Below are positions 1 through 10,795 of a stretch of DNA of 64,000 nucleotides, piece by piece. Location: contig CAZVMN010000008.1 in assembly GCA_964629015.1 (NCBI GenBank), positions 1 through 64,000 of the forward strand. Direction: 5' to 3'. The notes below the pieces were generated by a model that did no database searches, was not told where the DNA came from, and saw only the letters and a program-made list of their open reading frames with translations. Position numbers and translations under genes: made by a program. Within the stretch, counting starts at the first letter, position 1. Each line of letters starts with the position of its first letter. The DNA is from Oceanococcus sp964629015 (GTDB lineage Bacteria > Pseudomonadota > Gammaproteobacteria > Nevskiales > Oceanococcaceae).

Positions 1-912
1 GTGGCGGTGGCTCAGGGAGTGAACACCGACGAAATCCAACCTCAGCCGGCGGAGATGATGCCGCTGGCCGCGGGGCATTCAATGCTGTTGGATGTGGCCG
101 ATACGGGTAAACGTCTGATCGCGGTGGGTCAACGTGGTCATGTGATCGGCTCCCTGGACGGCGAAAACTGGGTTCAGGTCCCCACGCCAACGCGCGCTGC
201 GCTGACCGCGGTGACATTTGCCGACACCGAAAACGGCTGGGCTGTGGGACACGATGCCGTGATCATCCGAACCCGCGACGGTGGGCGCAGTTGGGTCCTG
301 CAAAACTTCGAGCCAGAATTGGAAAAGCCTTTTCTGGACGTGCTGTTTCTCAACGCGCAGCATGGTTTCGCAGTGGGGGCTTATGCCCTGATTTACGAAA
401 CCCGGGATGGTGGCGACAGCTGGGCGGAAGTGGATACGCCGATTACCGAGGACGGCTGGCACTTTAACGCCATCACCAAGCTCAACAACGGTTATCTGTT
501 CATCGCCGGCGAAGCCGGAACGCTGGCCATGTCTCGTGACAACGGGGCCACTTGGGAGAGCCTTGAGTCGCCCTATGAAAGTACGATGTTTGACGTCGTT
601 GCGGTGGGCGAGAAGGGTGTTCTGATTGTAGGCCTGCGCGGCCATGCCTTTGCCGCCGCGGACGCCGATGACCTGAATTGGCAGCAGCTGAGTCTCAACA
701 GTGAAAATTCACTGATCGGAGCGGCCAGTTTGCCCAATGGGGAAGCCGTGATGGTCGGTATCAACGGGGTCATATTCGAATCCACCAACGGCGCCAGTAG
801 CGTCAAGCGTCTGTCCAATTCAGCCGGGATATCCCTGGCCAGCGTCCAGCCCGTCAAAGACGGTTTACTGGTGGTTGGCGAGGCGGGCGCACAACTGATT
901 CAAAACCAATAA
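1..912 (+). CDS. YCF48/BNR-repeat protein (5' end cut by window)
   Basis: This is the C-terminal part, or nearly all, of a beta-propeller protein. Three repeat motifs ending in an aromatic residue are visible: RDGGRSW near residue 91, RDGGDSW near 133 and RDNGATW near 180, each preceded by a hydrophobic strand and a conserved glycine (AVGHDA, AVGAYA). This is the pattern of YCF48-related proteins. The first codons read like the end of a signal peptide (AVAQG), so the true start probably lies upstream. It ends 31 bp before an MMPL/RND transporter on the same strand. YCF48 proteins often accompany such transporters and may act as an extracytoplasmic partner; that role is inferred here. Confidence 0.75.
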   Translation: MAVAQGVNTDEIQPQPAEMMPLAAGHSMLLDVADTGKRLIAVGQRGHVIGSLDGENWVQVPTPTRAALTAVTFADTENGWAVGHDAVIIRTRDGGRSWVLQNFEPELEKPFLDVLFLNAQHGFAVGAYALIYETRDGGDSWAEVDTPITEDGWHFNAITKLNNGYLFIAGEAGTLAMSRDNGATWESLESPYESTMFDVVAVGEKGVLIVGLRGHAFAAADADDLNWQQLSLNSENSLIGAASLPNGEAVMVGINGVIFESTNGASSVKRLSNSAGISLASVQPVKDGLLVVGEAGAQLIQNQ

Positions 913-943
913 AGGGGGCGGCGCCGCAAGGTGCAGGACTGAT

Positions 944-3286
944 ATGACTGCAACGGAAAGAATTCTCAAGGTTGTCGAACCCATCGTTTACGGGCAGCGT
1001 GTTGTCGCGCTGCTGGTGCTGCTGGCGTTGACCGTCTTTTTTGGCTGGAAAGCGTCGCAAACCCAGGTTGATGCGGGGTTCGACAAATCGATTCCGCTGG
1101 AACATCCCTACATGAAAACGCTCAAGAAGTACCAGGGCGATTTCGGTGGGGGCAACACGGTTCTGGTGGCCCTGATTCAGGAAGAGGGCGACATTTACAA
1201 CGGTGAGTTCCTCGGTGCCCTGAAGCAGGTGACCGACGAGGTCTTTTTCCTGCCGGGGGTTGATCGGTCGCGGGTCAGTTCCTTGTTTACCCCGGATGTG
1301 CGTTTCACCGAGGTGGTTGAAGGCGGTTTTGCCGGTGGCAACGTGATTCCCGCCGAGTACGCGCCGAATGAGGAAATGTTCAACCTGGTCCGCCAGAATG
1401 TGGGCAAGGCCGGGATCATCGGGCGCTACGTCACCAACGACCAAACGGGCGCCATGGTGTTCGCCGAGTTGCTGGAGACCGATCCGGTCACGGGTGAGAA
1501 GCTCGACTATCGCGAGGTGGCGAAGAATCTGGAGCAGATTCGCCAGCAGTTCGAGACAGAGAACATCAACATTCATATCGTCGGCTTCGCCAAGGTTATC
1601 GGTGACGTTACCGATGCCGCCGCCGAGGTGGTGTTCTTCTTCGCGCTGGCTTTGCTGATGACCGCGGTGTTGCTGTGGGTGTACACCGCGTCGTTCAAGC
1701 TGTCGATGGTGGTGCTGGTGTGCTCACTGGTTGCCGTGATCTGGGAGTTTGGACTGCTCACGGTGGCAGGCTTTGGGCTGGATCCTTTCGCCATCCTGAT
1801 TCCGTTCCTGGTGCTTTCGGTATCTACCAGTCATGGCGTGCAGTACGTCAATGCCTGGGTTGGGGAGGTCGACAAAGGGGCTGAACCGTTTGAAGCTTCG
1901 TTGGAAACGTTTCGGCGCTTGGCGATTCCGGGGACCACCGCACTGATCACCGACGTCGCTGGCTTTGCAACGATTTACCTGATCCCGATCGACATCATCC
2001 GTGAAATGTCGATCAATGCCGCCTTCGGCATGCTGGCGATCATTATCACCAACAAGGTCCTGGCGCCGATTTGGCTGACCTACATCCGCATCAAGGACAT
2101 GGACTCGTTCCGCGAAAAGCAGTTGCGGCGTGAGCATGCTGGCGATGGTTTGTGGCGCTTCCTGGCCAAGATCACCCGGCCGGTCCCGGCGATGGTGACC
2201 CTGATCATATGTGCGTTGCTGCTCGGCTGGTCATTGTGGAAGTACGGTGATCTGCAGGTCGGGGACTCGCAGGAAGGTGTACCGGAACTGCGCCCCGATT
2301 CACGTTACAACCGTGACTCGCACGCCATCGTCAGCAACTTCAGTATCGGCGTGGACATTCTCAAGGTGATCGCCGAGGCGCCGCCGGAGTCGTGCATCCA
2401 GTACGAGGTGATGGAGGAAATCGATCGCTTCTCCTGGCACATGGCCAATACAGAGGGGGTCAACTCGACGATTTCCCTGCCGCAAGTGGCCAAGGTGGTC
2501 AATGGGCAGTTCAATGAGGGCACGCCCAAGTTCCAGGTGTTGCAACGCAACCAATTCATTCTGGTCCAGGCCATCACGCCGATTCCGACGTCATCCGGTT
2601 TGCTCAATCCGGATTGCTCGGCCATGGCCGTGTTGATCTTTACTGAGGATCACCGGGCGGAGACGATCAGCCGCATCGTGGACCGGGTCAAAGCGTTCAA
2701 TGAAAGCGATGCTAAGCATGTGAACTATGCGTTGGCCACCGGCAATGTCGGGGTCATGGCGGCGACCAATGAGGTTGTGAAATCGCAGGAGTTGCAGGTT
2801 GTCGGCTACGTCTATCTGGTGATTCTGGTCTTCATGTGGCTGTCGTTCCGCAGTGTGTGCGGGGTGCTCTGCGTCGTCTTGCCTTTGTCCCTGGTCTCGT
2901 CCCTGGCGTATGCGGTGATGGCCAGCATGGGGATCGGTCTGAAAGTCGCGACCCTGCCTGTTGTCGCATTGGCCGTCGGTATCGGGGTGGACTACGGGAT
3001 CTACATTTACTCGACCTTGGTGGATGGCTTGGGCAAGGGGCGCAGTCTGGAAGACGCGTTCTATGACACGCTTCACAAGACGGGTAAGGCTGTGATTTTC
3101 ACCGGGATTGCTTTGGGCGGTTCGGTATCAACGTGGTTGATGTCCGATCTTCAGTTCCAGGCAGACATGGGTGTACTGTTGGTGTTCATGTTCACCGCGA
3201 ACATGTTTGGTGCGATTTTGGTGATGCCTGCGCTGGCGCGCTATTTGGTCAAGCACGAAACCTTTGCACATCGCGCTGTGGAATAG
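944..3286 (+). CDS. MMPL/RND-family exporter
   Basis: A 780-residue inner-membrane protein with the duplicated RND plan. There is one helix near residues 18-38, a periplasmic loop, a helical bundle around 225-375, a second single helix near 405-425, another periplasmic loop and a final bundle around 615-765. The length suits two MMPL/SSD-like halves rather than a 1000-residue HAE1 drug pump. Acidic residues lie in the fourth helix of each half (DVAGFATIYLIP and VGIGVDYGIYIY), as expected for proton-driven transport. No membrane-fusion or outer-membrane partner is present. With the preceding YCF48 gene it probably exports a lipid or hydrophobic compound; the substrate is unknown. Confidence 0.85.
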   Translation: MTATERILKVVEPIVYGQRVVALLVLLALTVFFGWKASQTQVDAGFDKSIPLEHPYMKTLKKYQGDFGGGNTVLVALIQEEGDIYNGEFLGALKQVTDEVFFLPGVDRSRVSSLFTPDVRFTEVVEGGFAGGNVIPAEYAPNEEMFNLVRQNVGKAGIIGRYVTNDQTGAMVFAELLETDPVTGEKLDYREVAKNLEQIRQQFETENINIHIVGFAKVIGDVTDAAAEVVFFFALALLMTAVLLWVYTASFKLSMVVLVCSLVAVIWEFGLLTVAGFGLDPFAILIPFLVLSVSTSHGVQYVNAWVGEVDKGAEPFEASLETFRRLAIPGTTALITDVAGFATIYLIPIDIIREMSINAAFGMLAIIITNKVLAPIWLTYIRIKDMDSFREKQLRREHAGDGLWRFLAKITRPVPAMVTLIICALLLGWSLWKYGDLQVGDSQEGVPELRPDSRYNRDSHAIVSNFSIGVDILKVIAEAPPESCIQYEVMEEIDRFSWHMANTEGVNSTISLPQVAKVVNGQFNEGTPKFQVLQRNQFILVQAITPIPTSSGLLNPDCSAMAVLIFTEDHRAETISRIVDRVKAFNESDAKHVNYALATGNVGVMAATNEVVKSQELQVVGYVYLVILVFMWLSFRSVCGVLCVVLPLSLVSSLAYAVMASMGIGLKVATLPVVALAVGIGVDYGIYIYSTLVDGLGKGRSLEDAFYDTLHKTGKAVIFTGIALGGSVSTWLMSDLQFQADMGVLLVFMFTANMFGAILVMPALARYLVKHETFAHRAVE

Positions 3287-3302
3287 TGCTGACGTGACTC
3301 GC

Positions 3303-3337
3303 AACCGGGTGCCGGCTTAGCCGCCACCCGGTTTTTT
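3303..3337 (+). terminator. Rho-independent terminator after the RND gene
   Basis: Nine-base arms AACCGGGTG (3303-3311) and CACCCGGTT (3325-3333) pair around a 13-base loop and run into six T (3332-3337). The hairpin ends transcription of the YCF48-RND unit. The stop codon and last codons of the convergent apaH lie inside it, so the apaH C-terminus (KKPGGG) is encoded by one arm. Confidence 0.85.
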
Positions 3338-4162
3338 GTGCCCGTCACTCGGGGCTTGAATGAGTCGCCAGGTTTCCAGGTGCAAAGCGGTAAGGCGTCC
3401 GCCCCACACGCAGCCGGTGTCTAGCCCCCAAACGCGGAACGCCGGCCAGTAGACCTGACCCAACGTCGACCAATGGCCGAACAGTATGCGTGTGTCTGCG
3501 CTGGCTCGATGGGGTACGGCGAACCAGGGGAGCAAAGTCTTCTGCGCTGAAGATTGGGTCTCTTCAGGACTCATCTTCTCGCTCAGCGCCAGCTTCCCAT
3601 CCGCCGTGCAGTAGCGTAATCGGGTCAGGCAATTGGTGATGAAGCGCAGGCGCGCATAGCCGCTCAACTCTTCGTTCCAGTTGTGGGGCTCATCGCCATA
3701 CATTTGGCGGAGAAATTCGGCGTGCGTGTCGCTTCGCAGTGCGCGTTCGACTTCACCGGCCAGGCGCAGCGCATCCGAGCGGGTCCATTGCGGCGCCAAG
3801 CCTGCGTGAATCATCAAAGCCTTTGGGTGATCGATGGCAAGGGGAAGCTGTCGTAGCCACTCGCGCAGCGCGTCTCCGTCGTGGGCTTGTGCGATGTCCA
3901 GGGCGGTTGCGTCCAATGGGCGGCCGTGGTCCGCCATGCTCAAGCGGGCAAGAATGCTTAGGTCATGATTGCCGAGCAGGGCTTGGCAATCCGTGCCCAG
4001 GCTGCGGGCCAGGCGCAGCGTTTCGACCGACCGAGGGCCGCGGTTTATCAGATCGCCGAGCAAGATTAAGCTATCCCGTCCGGGGCTGAAGCGCACCGCA
4101 TCGAGCAGCCGTTGGAGTTCGTCGGCGCAGCCTTGCACGTCGCCGACCACGTAGGTGTTCAC
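3317..4162 (-). CDS. apaH: Symmetrical diadenosine tetraphosphatase
   Basis: ApaH splits Ap4A into two ADP. The 281-residue product matches the usual length and has the calcineurin-like phosphoesterase motifs in order: GDVQG at residues 7-11, GDLINRGP near 36-43, GNHD near 64-67 and a later HAG. The start is GTG, with an A/G-rich stretch (GAAAGAAG) just upstream. In many gammaproteobacteria apaH follows ksgA-apaG, but here it stands alone and converges on the RND transporter gene. Its role is presumably control of Ap4A and 5'-capped RNA. Confidence 0.93.
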   Translation of the reverse strand: MNTYVVGDVQGCADELQRLLDAVRFSPGRDSLILLGDLINRGPRSVETLRLARSLGTDCQALLGNHDLSILARLSMADHGRPLDATALDIAQAHDGDALREWLRQLPLAIDHPKALMIHAGLAPQWTRSDALRLAGEVERALRSDTHAEFLRQMYGDEPHNWNEELSGYARLRFITNCLTRLRYCTADGKLALSEKMSPEETQSSAQKTLLPWFAVPHRASADTRILFGHWSTLGQVYWPAFRVWGLDTGCVWGGRLTALHLETWRLIQAPSDGHKKPGGG

Positions 4163-4306
4163 GCTTCTTTCACTCGGTCTAAACGAAACTTATTCTCAAG
4201 CCGGGCAAAATAACGAAACCGGCATGCTGGGAAGGCTAGTAAAGCGGCTTGCAAAAGGCGCTTGACTGACCAATGATGACGAACATCAATCTTAAGGAGA
4301 TTGAAC

Positions 4307-4507
4307 ATGGAATGGATGCATATCGTTCAGGCGAAATATCAAAAGGGTGCCACGGCTATCGAGTACGCGTTGATCGCGGGCTTGTTGGCGGCAATGCTGA
4401 TTGGGGCGATTGCCCTGCTCTCTGGTGGCTTTACCAACGCGTTTACTGAGATCGGCAACTGTATCACCGGACAGGAATGCAATTTCGGCGGTGGTGGTGA
4501 GGGTTGA
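4307..4507 (+). CDS. flp: Flp-type major pilin
   Basis: A 66-residue type IVb prepilin. A short basic leader ends in KG, and prepilin peptidase should cut after Gly14, giving a mature protein starting ATAIEY with the essential Glu5. A 20-residue hydrophobic helix follows, then a short hydrophilic tail with two cysteines and a glycine-rich end. I chose ATG 4307 because AAGGAG at 4294-4299 sits 7 nt upstream; the in-frame TTG at 4301 is poorly placed. It heads the Tad locus and should form the pilus shaft. The two cysteines (in NCITGQEC) could make a disulfide near the C-terminus. Confidence 0.93.
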   Translation: MEWMHIVQAKYQKGATAIEYALIAGLLAAMLIGAIALLSGGFTNAFTEIGNCITGQECNFGGGGEG

Positions 4508-4516
4508 TACCCGGAC

Positions 4517-4531
4517 TATCTCGTCGAGATA
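4517..4531. repeat. Small inverted repeat between flp and tadE
   Basis: TATCTCG and CGAGATA flank a single central T, giving a perfect 15-base inverted repeat (in RNA, a 5-bp stem with a 5-base loop) in the 32-bp gap between pilin and tadE. It could be a processing or partial-termination point that keeps pilin mRNA abundant. There is no T tract, so it is not a normal terminator. Confidence 0.35.
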
Positions 4532-4539
4532 CGTGACGC

Positions 4540-5058
4540 ATGGATGCTGCTCATAAAGCTCTAGTCAGAAAACAGCGGGGCGCCACGGCCATTGAGTTTG
4601 CCTTGGTGTTCCCGCTGTTGTTCATTCTGTTCTATAGCATGGTGGTGTACTCGTACCTGTTTGTTCTGCAGGAGAGCATCACTTACGCGGCCCAAGAGGC
4701 TGCAGCCGCTGCTCATCGTGTGAATCCCGTGGGCAATGAGAACTTCAATGCCGATGTGGCGACACAGGTCAGTGGGCGACTGCCGCAAGCTTTAGCGTGG
4801 TTGTCCACCAGCCAGCGTTCTCATCTGGGCGTGAATTCTCCCGCGGTGGTTGAGGTGAGCTGTTCCACCCAGCCTCCACCAGAAGAGCAGATTGGCACGG
4901 TTGTGCGAGTTTGCGAGGCGACCAATGTGGTCACCGTCACCGCACGATTTCGGGTCGAAGGGATTTTCCCCAAGTTGGATTTCCCGCTGCTTGGTAGCTT
5001 GCCACCAATGCCCAGGACGTTGGTGGGTTCAGGAACCGCTCTGGTTGGCGAGGCTTAA
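4540..5058 (+). CDS. tadE: TadE-like minor pseudopilin
   Basis: A 172-residue protein whose N-terminus copies the pilin processing site: a short basic leader, then G/ATAIEF with cleavage expected after Gly14, followed by a long hydrophobic helix. After it comes a periplasmic domain of about 130 residues with two cysteines (SCSTQ and RVCEA). This is the TadE/TadG pseudopilin layout. TadE-type proteins are needed for Flp pilus assembly and may form a tip or initiation complex. It lies 32 bp after flp on the same strand. Confidence 0.88.
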   Translation: MDAAHKALVRKQRGATAIEFALVFPLLFILFYSMVVYSYLFVLQESITYAAQEAAAAAHRVNPVGNENFNADVATQVSGRLPQALAWLSTSQRSHLGVNSPAVVEVSCSTQPPPEEQIGTVVRVCEATNVVTVTARFRVEGIFPKLDFPLLGSLPPMPRTLVGSGTALVGEA

Positions 5059-5171
5059 CCACGCGATTGATGTGAGTCCGGTGTGATGTCGCCGCGGCAT
5101 CGACGGTAGACCTGATAACATCGGCATTCGGTGGGCAGCGGTCGGCTGATCGAAGCAAAGGAAAGGACTGC

Positions 5172-6107
5172 ATGGGAAATCAGGGGCTCAAATACGCGGC
5201 GCTGGCGGCTGTGGTGCTGGCGATCGTGCTCGGGGTGTTGGCATGGCGTATGAGCATGTCGATGACCGATCAGGCGCGCGAACAAGCGCGTGCTGAAATG
5301 GCTGCTCAGCAGCAGGTCAGCGATGTGCAGCAGGAACAAACCACATTGGCCGTCGTGGCATTGCGTTCGCTGGCTGCGACGCAGTTGATCGGCGTGGATG
5401 ACGTGGCTTTGAAACCGGTCGCGGTTGTGCCGGAACGTTATTTCAGCCGGGTTGAAGATGTCGTGGGGCGCGAGCCGCTCATCGATATTGATGCGGGTGC
5501 TCCGGTGACTCCGCGTTACTTCCGTGATTCCAACGTGTTGGCGCGCATCATCCCTGATGGGCACAAAGCGATGTCGCTGGAGATCTCGGATATTGTCGCG
5601 GTCGGTGGATTTGTCCGTCCCGGTGATGAGGTCGATTTGCTGCTGTTTGTCCGCGGCGGCGACGGACCACCGCAAAGTCGTATTCTTCTCCCGCGGGTTC
5701 TGGTGCTGGCCTACGAAGATCGCATCATCGAGCGCCCACAGGGCCTGAGCAAGGAAGAGGGGCGCAACGAGCGACGCACACGCACACGCACGGCAGTGGT
5801 CGCGATTCCTGATGCCCAGACCACCAAGGTGATGTTGGGCGCCAGCTTGGGTGACATTCGATTGGCGTTGCATCGGCAGATGCTCGCTGGTGCGGAAACC
5901 GACGAAGGCGACAGCTTGTTGCCACCCGCCGAGCCTGAGGCGACACCATCGCCCGCGCAAACAGACAAAGAGCGTTTGGCGGCTGAGCAGGCGATCACCC
6001 TGCAGGAGCTGACCCGACTGGCCGAGAAAAAACCGTCACGTCCGAAACCGCCGGCTTACACCGTGCAGGTGTTCCGCGGCAGTGATATGCAAAAGGTGGT
6101 TGAATAA
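5172..6107 (+). CDS. cpaB: Flp pilus assembly protein CpaB/RcpC
   Basis: A 311-residue periplasmic protein anchored by an N-terminal helix (about residues 7-27). It is followed by a short Glu/Gln-rich stretch and a SAF-like domain (about 58-125) typical of CpaB/RcpC. The C-terminal third is charged and rich in Pro, Glu and Lys. CpaB is thought to help position the secretin. The ATG follows a purine-rich AAAGGAAAGGA. The last base of its TAA is the A of the next gene's ATG, so translation is probably coupled. Confidence 0.9.
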   Translation: MGNQGLKYAALAAVVLAIVLGVLAWRMSMSMTDQAREQARAEMAAQQQVSDVQQEQTTLAVVALRSLAATQLIGVDDVALKPVAVVPERYFSRVEDVVGREPLIDIDAGAPVTPRYFRDSNVLARIIPDGHKAMSLEISDIVAVGGFVRPGDEVDLLLFVRGGDGPPQSRILLPRVLVLAYEDRIIERPQGLSKEEGRNERRTRTRTAVVAIPDAQTTKVMLGASLGDIRLALHRQMLAGAETDEGDSLLPPAEPEATPSPAQTDKERLAAEQAITLQELTRLAEKKPSRPKPPAYTVQVFRGSDMQKVVE

Positions 6108-7483
6108 TGACCGTTCATTTGATGCTCCGGCGATGGGGACTGGGGCGCTCGATTCTGGCGGTGCTGCTGGCGTTCCTGGTTCCGCTTGCACATGCCGCGC
6201 AGGTTCCGCCCAAGGATGTGGTCATTGTTGAGATGGGCACGCATCAGTTGCTGCGCGAACGTCTCAGCGTGTCGCGGATTGCCGTCGGCGATCCAGCCGT
6301 CGCTGACGTCAATGTCATCAATCGCAATGAATTGCTCATCACAGGCAAAAGCAAAGGTGTGACCAGTTTGTTGGTTTGGTACAAAGAGACCAAACAAACG
6401 CGTGCCTATCGCTTGGTTATCAAGGATATTGAAAACCCGCTAACAGGGCCGGTAGAGCAAGATGCGGACCTGGGACAGGCACAGATCAGTAGCAGTGAAT
6501 TGTCCGGTGCATTGCCCAGTGTAGAAGCGCACAATCGCGCGGCTCAGCAAGCCGGCGATGATGCGAGTGACCGCTCCACCGTGGCGGTGGGTACGCAAGT
6601 CCTGACCGAAATCAAAATCGCTGAGCTGTCACGTAGCACGCTCCGCCAATTCGGTTTCAACTTCCTGCTAAATCGGTTGGATGGCACGGTCGCCGTCACG
6701 CGGCCGGGAACGCTCAACGGCGCAACACTGACGCCGTCGAGCACGAACTCTGACGGCAATGTCGTTCCCAGTGCGGTCGAGTTGGCCAGCGCAGCCGGCT
6801 TCCTGCCGCTTAGCAATGCGTTCAACATCGTTTTGGGTAACGCGACCAAGAACGTGCTGGGATATTTGAGCGTGCTCGAGAATCAAGGCTTGGTGCGCAC
6901 GCTGGCGCAGCCCAGTCTGGTTGCTATGACGGGGCAGACGGCCACCTTTCTTGCCGGTGGCGAATTCCCGATTCCGGTGTCTCAGGGCGGCACCGGCGGC
7001 ATCAGTATTGAATACAAAGAATTCGGCGTGCGCTTGGCGTTGACGCCGACCGTTCTCGACGCCCAAAGGATCGCGCTCAAAGTGGCGCCGGAAGTCAGCG
7101 AGCTGGATTTCTCTGCCGGTGTCCAGGTCAGTGGAACGTCAGTTCCTGCGCTCACTGTGCGTCGAACTGACACGACGGTTGAGCTGGGCAGCGGTGAGAG
7201 TTTCGTCATCAGTGGTTTGATCAGCCGCAACATGATTACCAGCGTGGACAAGGTGCCGTTCCTGGGTTCGATTCCGTTCCTGGGCGCATTCTTCAAATCC
7301 AGTCGTTATGACCGCGATGAACGCGAACTGATCATGGTGGTCACCCCGCATATCGTGGAGCCGCTCAAAGCGGGCGCTCAGGTTCCGGATCTGCCGGGTC
7401 AGGAATACGACAGCTACAAGCCCGATGCTTTCGACCTGATGTTCGGTGAAACGGGGCGCTTCAAGACCGGGTACAGCCGATGA
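6107..7483 (+). CDS. cpaC: Flp pilus secretin CpaC/RcpA
   Basis: The outer-membrane channel for the Flp pilus, 458 residues. A signal peptide ends about residue 31 (AHAAQ). A pilus-assembly N domain follows (VVIVEMGTHQLLRE, then the SVSRIAVGDPAVADV stretch, about 36-115), and then the secretin domain, with the conserved VPFLGSIPFLGAFF stretch near residue 383 and a C-terminal ELIMVVTPHIVEP strand. The length is normal for RcpA. It overlaps cpaB by one base and the tadZ start by four (ATGA). Confidence 0.93.
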   Translation: MTVHLMLRRWGLGRSILAVLLAFLVPLAHAAQVPPKDVVIVEMGTHQLLRERLSVSRIAVGDPAVADVNVINRNELLITGKSKGVTSLLVWYKETKQTRAYRLVIKDIENPLTGPVEQDADLGQAQISSSELSGALPSVEAHNRAAQQAGDDASDRSTVAVGTQVLTEIKIAELSRSTLRQFGFNFLLNRLDGTVAVTRPGTLNGATLTPSSTNSDGNVVPSAVELASAAGFLPLSNAFNIVLGNATKNVLGYLSVLENQGLVRTLAQPSLVAMTGQTATFLAGGEFPIPVSQGGTGGISIEYKEFGVRLALTPTVLDAQRIALKVAPEVSELDFSAGVQVSGTSVPALTVRRTDTTVELGSGESFVISGLISRNMITSVDKVPFLGSIPFLGAFFKSSRYDRDERELIMVVTPHIVEPLKAGAQVPDLPGQEYDSYKPDAFDLMFGETGRFKTGYSR

Positions 7484-8675
7484 AGAGTCAGGCTGCGGTC
7501 ATTGCGTCAGATCCGGTTTATCTAACCTGGCTCAAGGAAACCCTGGGCGCCAGTGTCGAGTTACACTGGATTCGTCCGGATGATTCAGCAGACCCAGTCA
7601 GTGCCCAACTGCTGGGCATCGAACGTCTGGAAATCGCGTTCGTTGAAGCGGATCCACAGATCGGCAGTGATCTACTGGAAGAATTGACCGACACCCAGCC
7701 GGGTGTTCTGGTTGTGGCAGTGGGGGCGGACAGCCCCACCGAGGCGGTGATCGAGGCGATGCGTGCCGGAGCGCGCGATTTCTTTGTCATGGGCCGCGAC
7801 GATGCGCAGCTTTCAGAGCGCTTGCGCAAGCTGATGCGCAAATCAGCGACGCAACAAGGCAGCGCCGAGCGCACGGGGCGTCTGTATTCGATTCATTCGG
7901 CAACAGGCGGCCCGGCTTTGGCCTGGACGGCCGAACACTTGGCTTTGGCGTTGTTGGAAAACAGCCGCGCCGGCGAGCGCATCTTGCTCATCGATTTGTC
8001 CACCCCCAACGGGGCGTCATTGGTGTTCATGAACATCGCGCAGACCTATTCGCTGCTCGATGCGGTTGCGGATGTGCATCGCTGTGACCAGACCTTGATC
8101 GACACGGCTTTCGCCAAGCATTCGTCGGGTCTCAATGTGCTGACGATGCCCGAGGACCTGGTCGAGCCGGCGCGCTTGGATGAAGCGGATTTCCTCGCTC
8201 TGTTGGATGTCTTGGCGCGCCACTTCCACAGCATTGTGCTGTGTACCGCGGCCAATCTGCCGCTGCAAGCCCAAGCAGGGATTTTGTCGCGGGCGCATGC
8301 CAGTTTTTTGATCAGTGATGGCAGCATTCTGAACAGTCGGGCCAACAAGCATCTGCTCAAAGCTCTGCAGTTGGAAGATTGCCCACTGGATCGAGTGGGC
8401 CTTGTGGTGGACAGTGACGGCATCGCGCGCGGCCTGGATGCACAAAATCTTGCACAGCTGGTTGAATTGCCCTTGTGGGCGGTCATGCCTGTGAACTACC
8501 AGACCCGCCTGCAGGCGATGAACGCAGGCGATGCGCTGTACAAGCTGGCGCCCAAGGATGCGTATTGTGCGGCGATACGTGATCTGGCCAAGCGTCTGGC
8601 GCGTCAGGATGTGAAAACTTTGGCGCAACACACGGCGCGGCGTGGGTTGTTGCAAAGGATGTTCGGTGATTCGTG

Positions 8676-8676
<1 letters not shown>
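7480..8676 (+). CDS. tadZ: TadZ/CpaE-like localisation protein with degenerate ATPase site
   Basis: A 398-residue two-domain protein. Residues 1-120 form an atypical receiver-like domain, and about 133-390 a MinD/ParA-like fold. TadZ places the Tad machine at the pole. The deviant Walker A motif, which in active relatives reads KGGxGKT, is here ATGGPALA (residues 141-148) and lacks both lysines. The Walker B-like strand (ILLIDLSTPNG) is also altered, so ATP hydrolysis is unlikely. Some TadZ proteins are known to be atypical, so this may be a scaffold. It overlaps cpaC by ATGA and tadA by TGATG. Confidence 0.85.
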
Positions 8677-9868
<1,192 letters not shown>

Positions 9869-9869
<1 letters not shown>

Positions 9870-10795
9870 TGGGCATACTCGTCATCATGCTGAGTGCTAT
9901 CGCTCTGCTTCTTCTAGCGGCGCTTTTTCTGTGGATGAGTAGCCGCCAGGCCAGTCGCGTTGAGATCGACTGGCAGGCGCGTATTGTCGGCGACCATGCG
10001 GCATCTGACGGCGTAAGCCCGGAAGGCGAGGGTCGCAGAGTCAACGTGACGGATAGCTGGTTCGCAAGTCAGCTTCTTCGCGCGGGTTTGGATCCAGACT
10101 CGCCAGCGCCGCTGCGCTGGTTGGTCATATGTGGGTTCTTGGTCGTCCTGGTGACATTGATCGCCGGTATTCTGCCCGGGGTCGTCAGCTTCGCTCTGCT
10201 GGCTTGCAGTGCGTGGCTGTGGCTGATGAGCCGCATCAGCAAACGGCGCGCGAAAATCCTCGAGCAGCTGCCTGATTTTGTCGAGCATATGGTGCGTGCC
10301 TTGGCTGCCGGTAACAGCTTGGAGGAAGCTCTGTACAGCGCGACGGCGGATGCTGAGCAACCCATCCGTGGACTCTTTCTCAGTGTCGCGCGCCAAGTTC
10401 GCTTGGGCGCTCCTATCGAAGATGTGCTGGATGAAGCTGCCTTGATTCATGATGTGAATGATGTCCGGGTTATGGCCATGGCGGCGCGGGTTAACCGGCG
10501 TTACGGTGGCAGTCTGCGGCGAATCTTCAAGAGTCTGGTGCAGGCGATCCGCGAGCGTGATGCTGCGGCGCGCGAGCTGCGCGCATTGACCGCGGAGACG
10601 CGCTTTTCGGCTGTCGTTCTGGCTGTTGTGCCGATCGGTTTAAGCCTCTACATCCTGAGCCAGAATCCGGACTATTACGTCGATATGTGGAATCAGTCGA
10701 GCGGGCGTATTCTGCTGCTGGTCTCGGTCTTTCTGCAGGCCAGTGGTGTCTTGGTGATCTGGCGCATGCTTCGCGTCGCTGAGCGGGAGGGTTGA
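9869..10795 (+). CDS. tadB: Tad inner-membrane platform protein TadB
   Basis: A 308-residue T2SSF-family membrane protein. Helices lie near residues 3-22, two more around 85-125, and two near the C-terminus (about 245-300), flanking the cytoplasmic four-helix domain with the characteristic FVEHMVRALAAGNSLEEAL segment. It forms the platform with TadC on which TadA acts. Its start overlaps the tadA stop (TGATG) and its stop overlaps the tadC start the same way. Confidence 0.92.

Noticed and set aside
2591..3076. 161-codon minus-strand frame inside the RND gene
   Set aside because: Antisense to well-formed membrane helices; no start signal or domain.
4200..4265. Sigma-54 promoter for flp
   Set aside because: TTGCA is present near 4248, but no GG lies at the required 12-bp distance upstream.
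4262..4290. TTGACT-N17-ATCAAT promoter-like pair before flp
   Set aside because: Transcription from it would begin inside the flp ribosome-binding site, so it cannot be the working promoter as placed.
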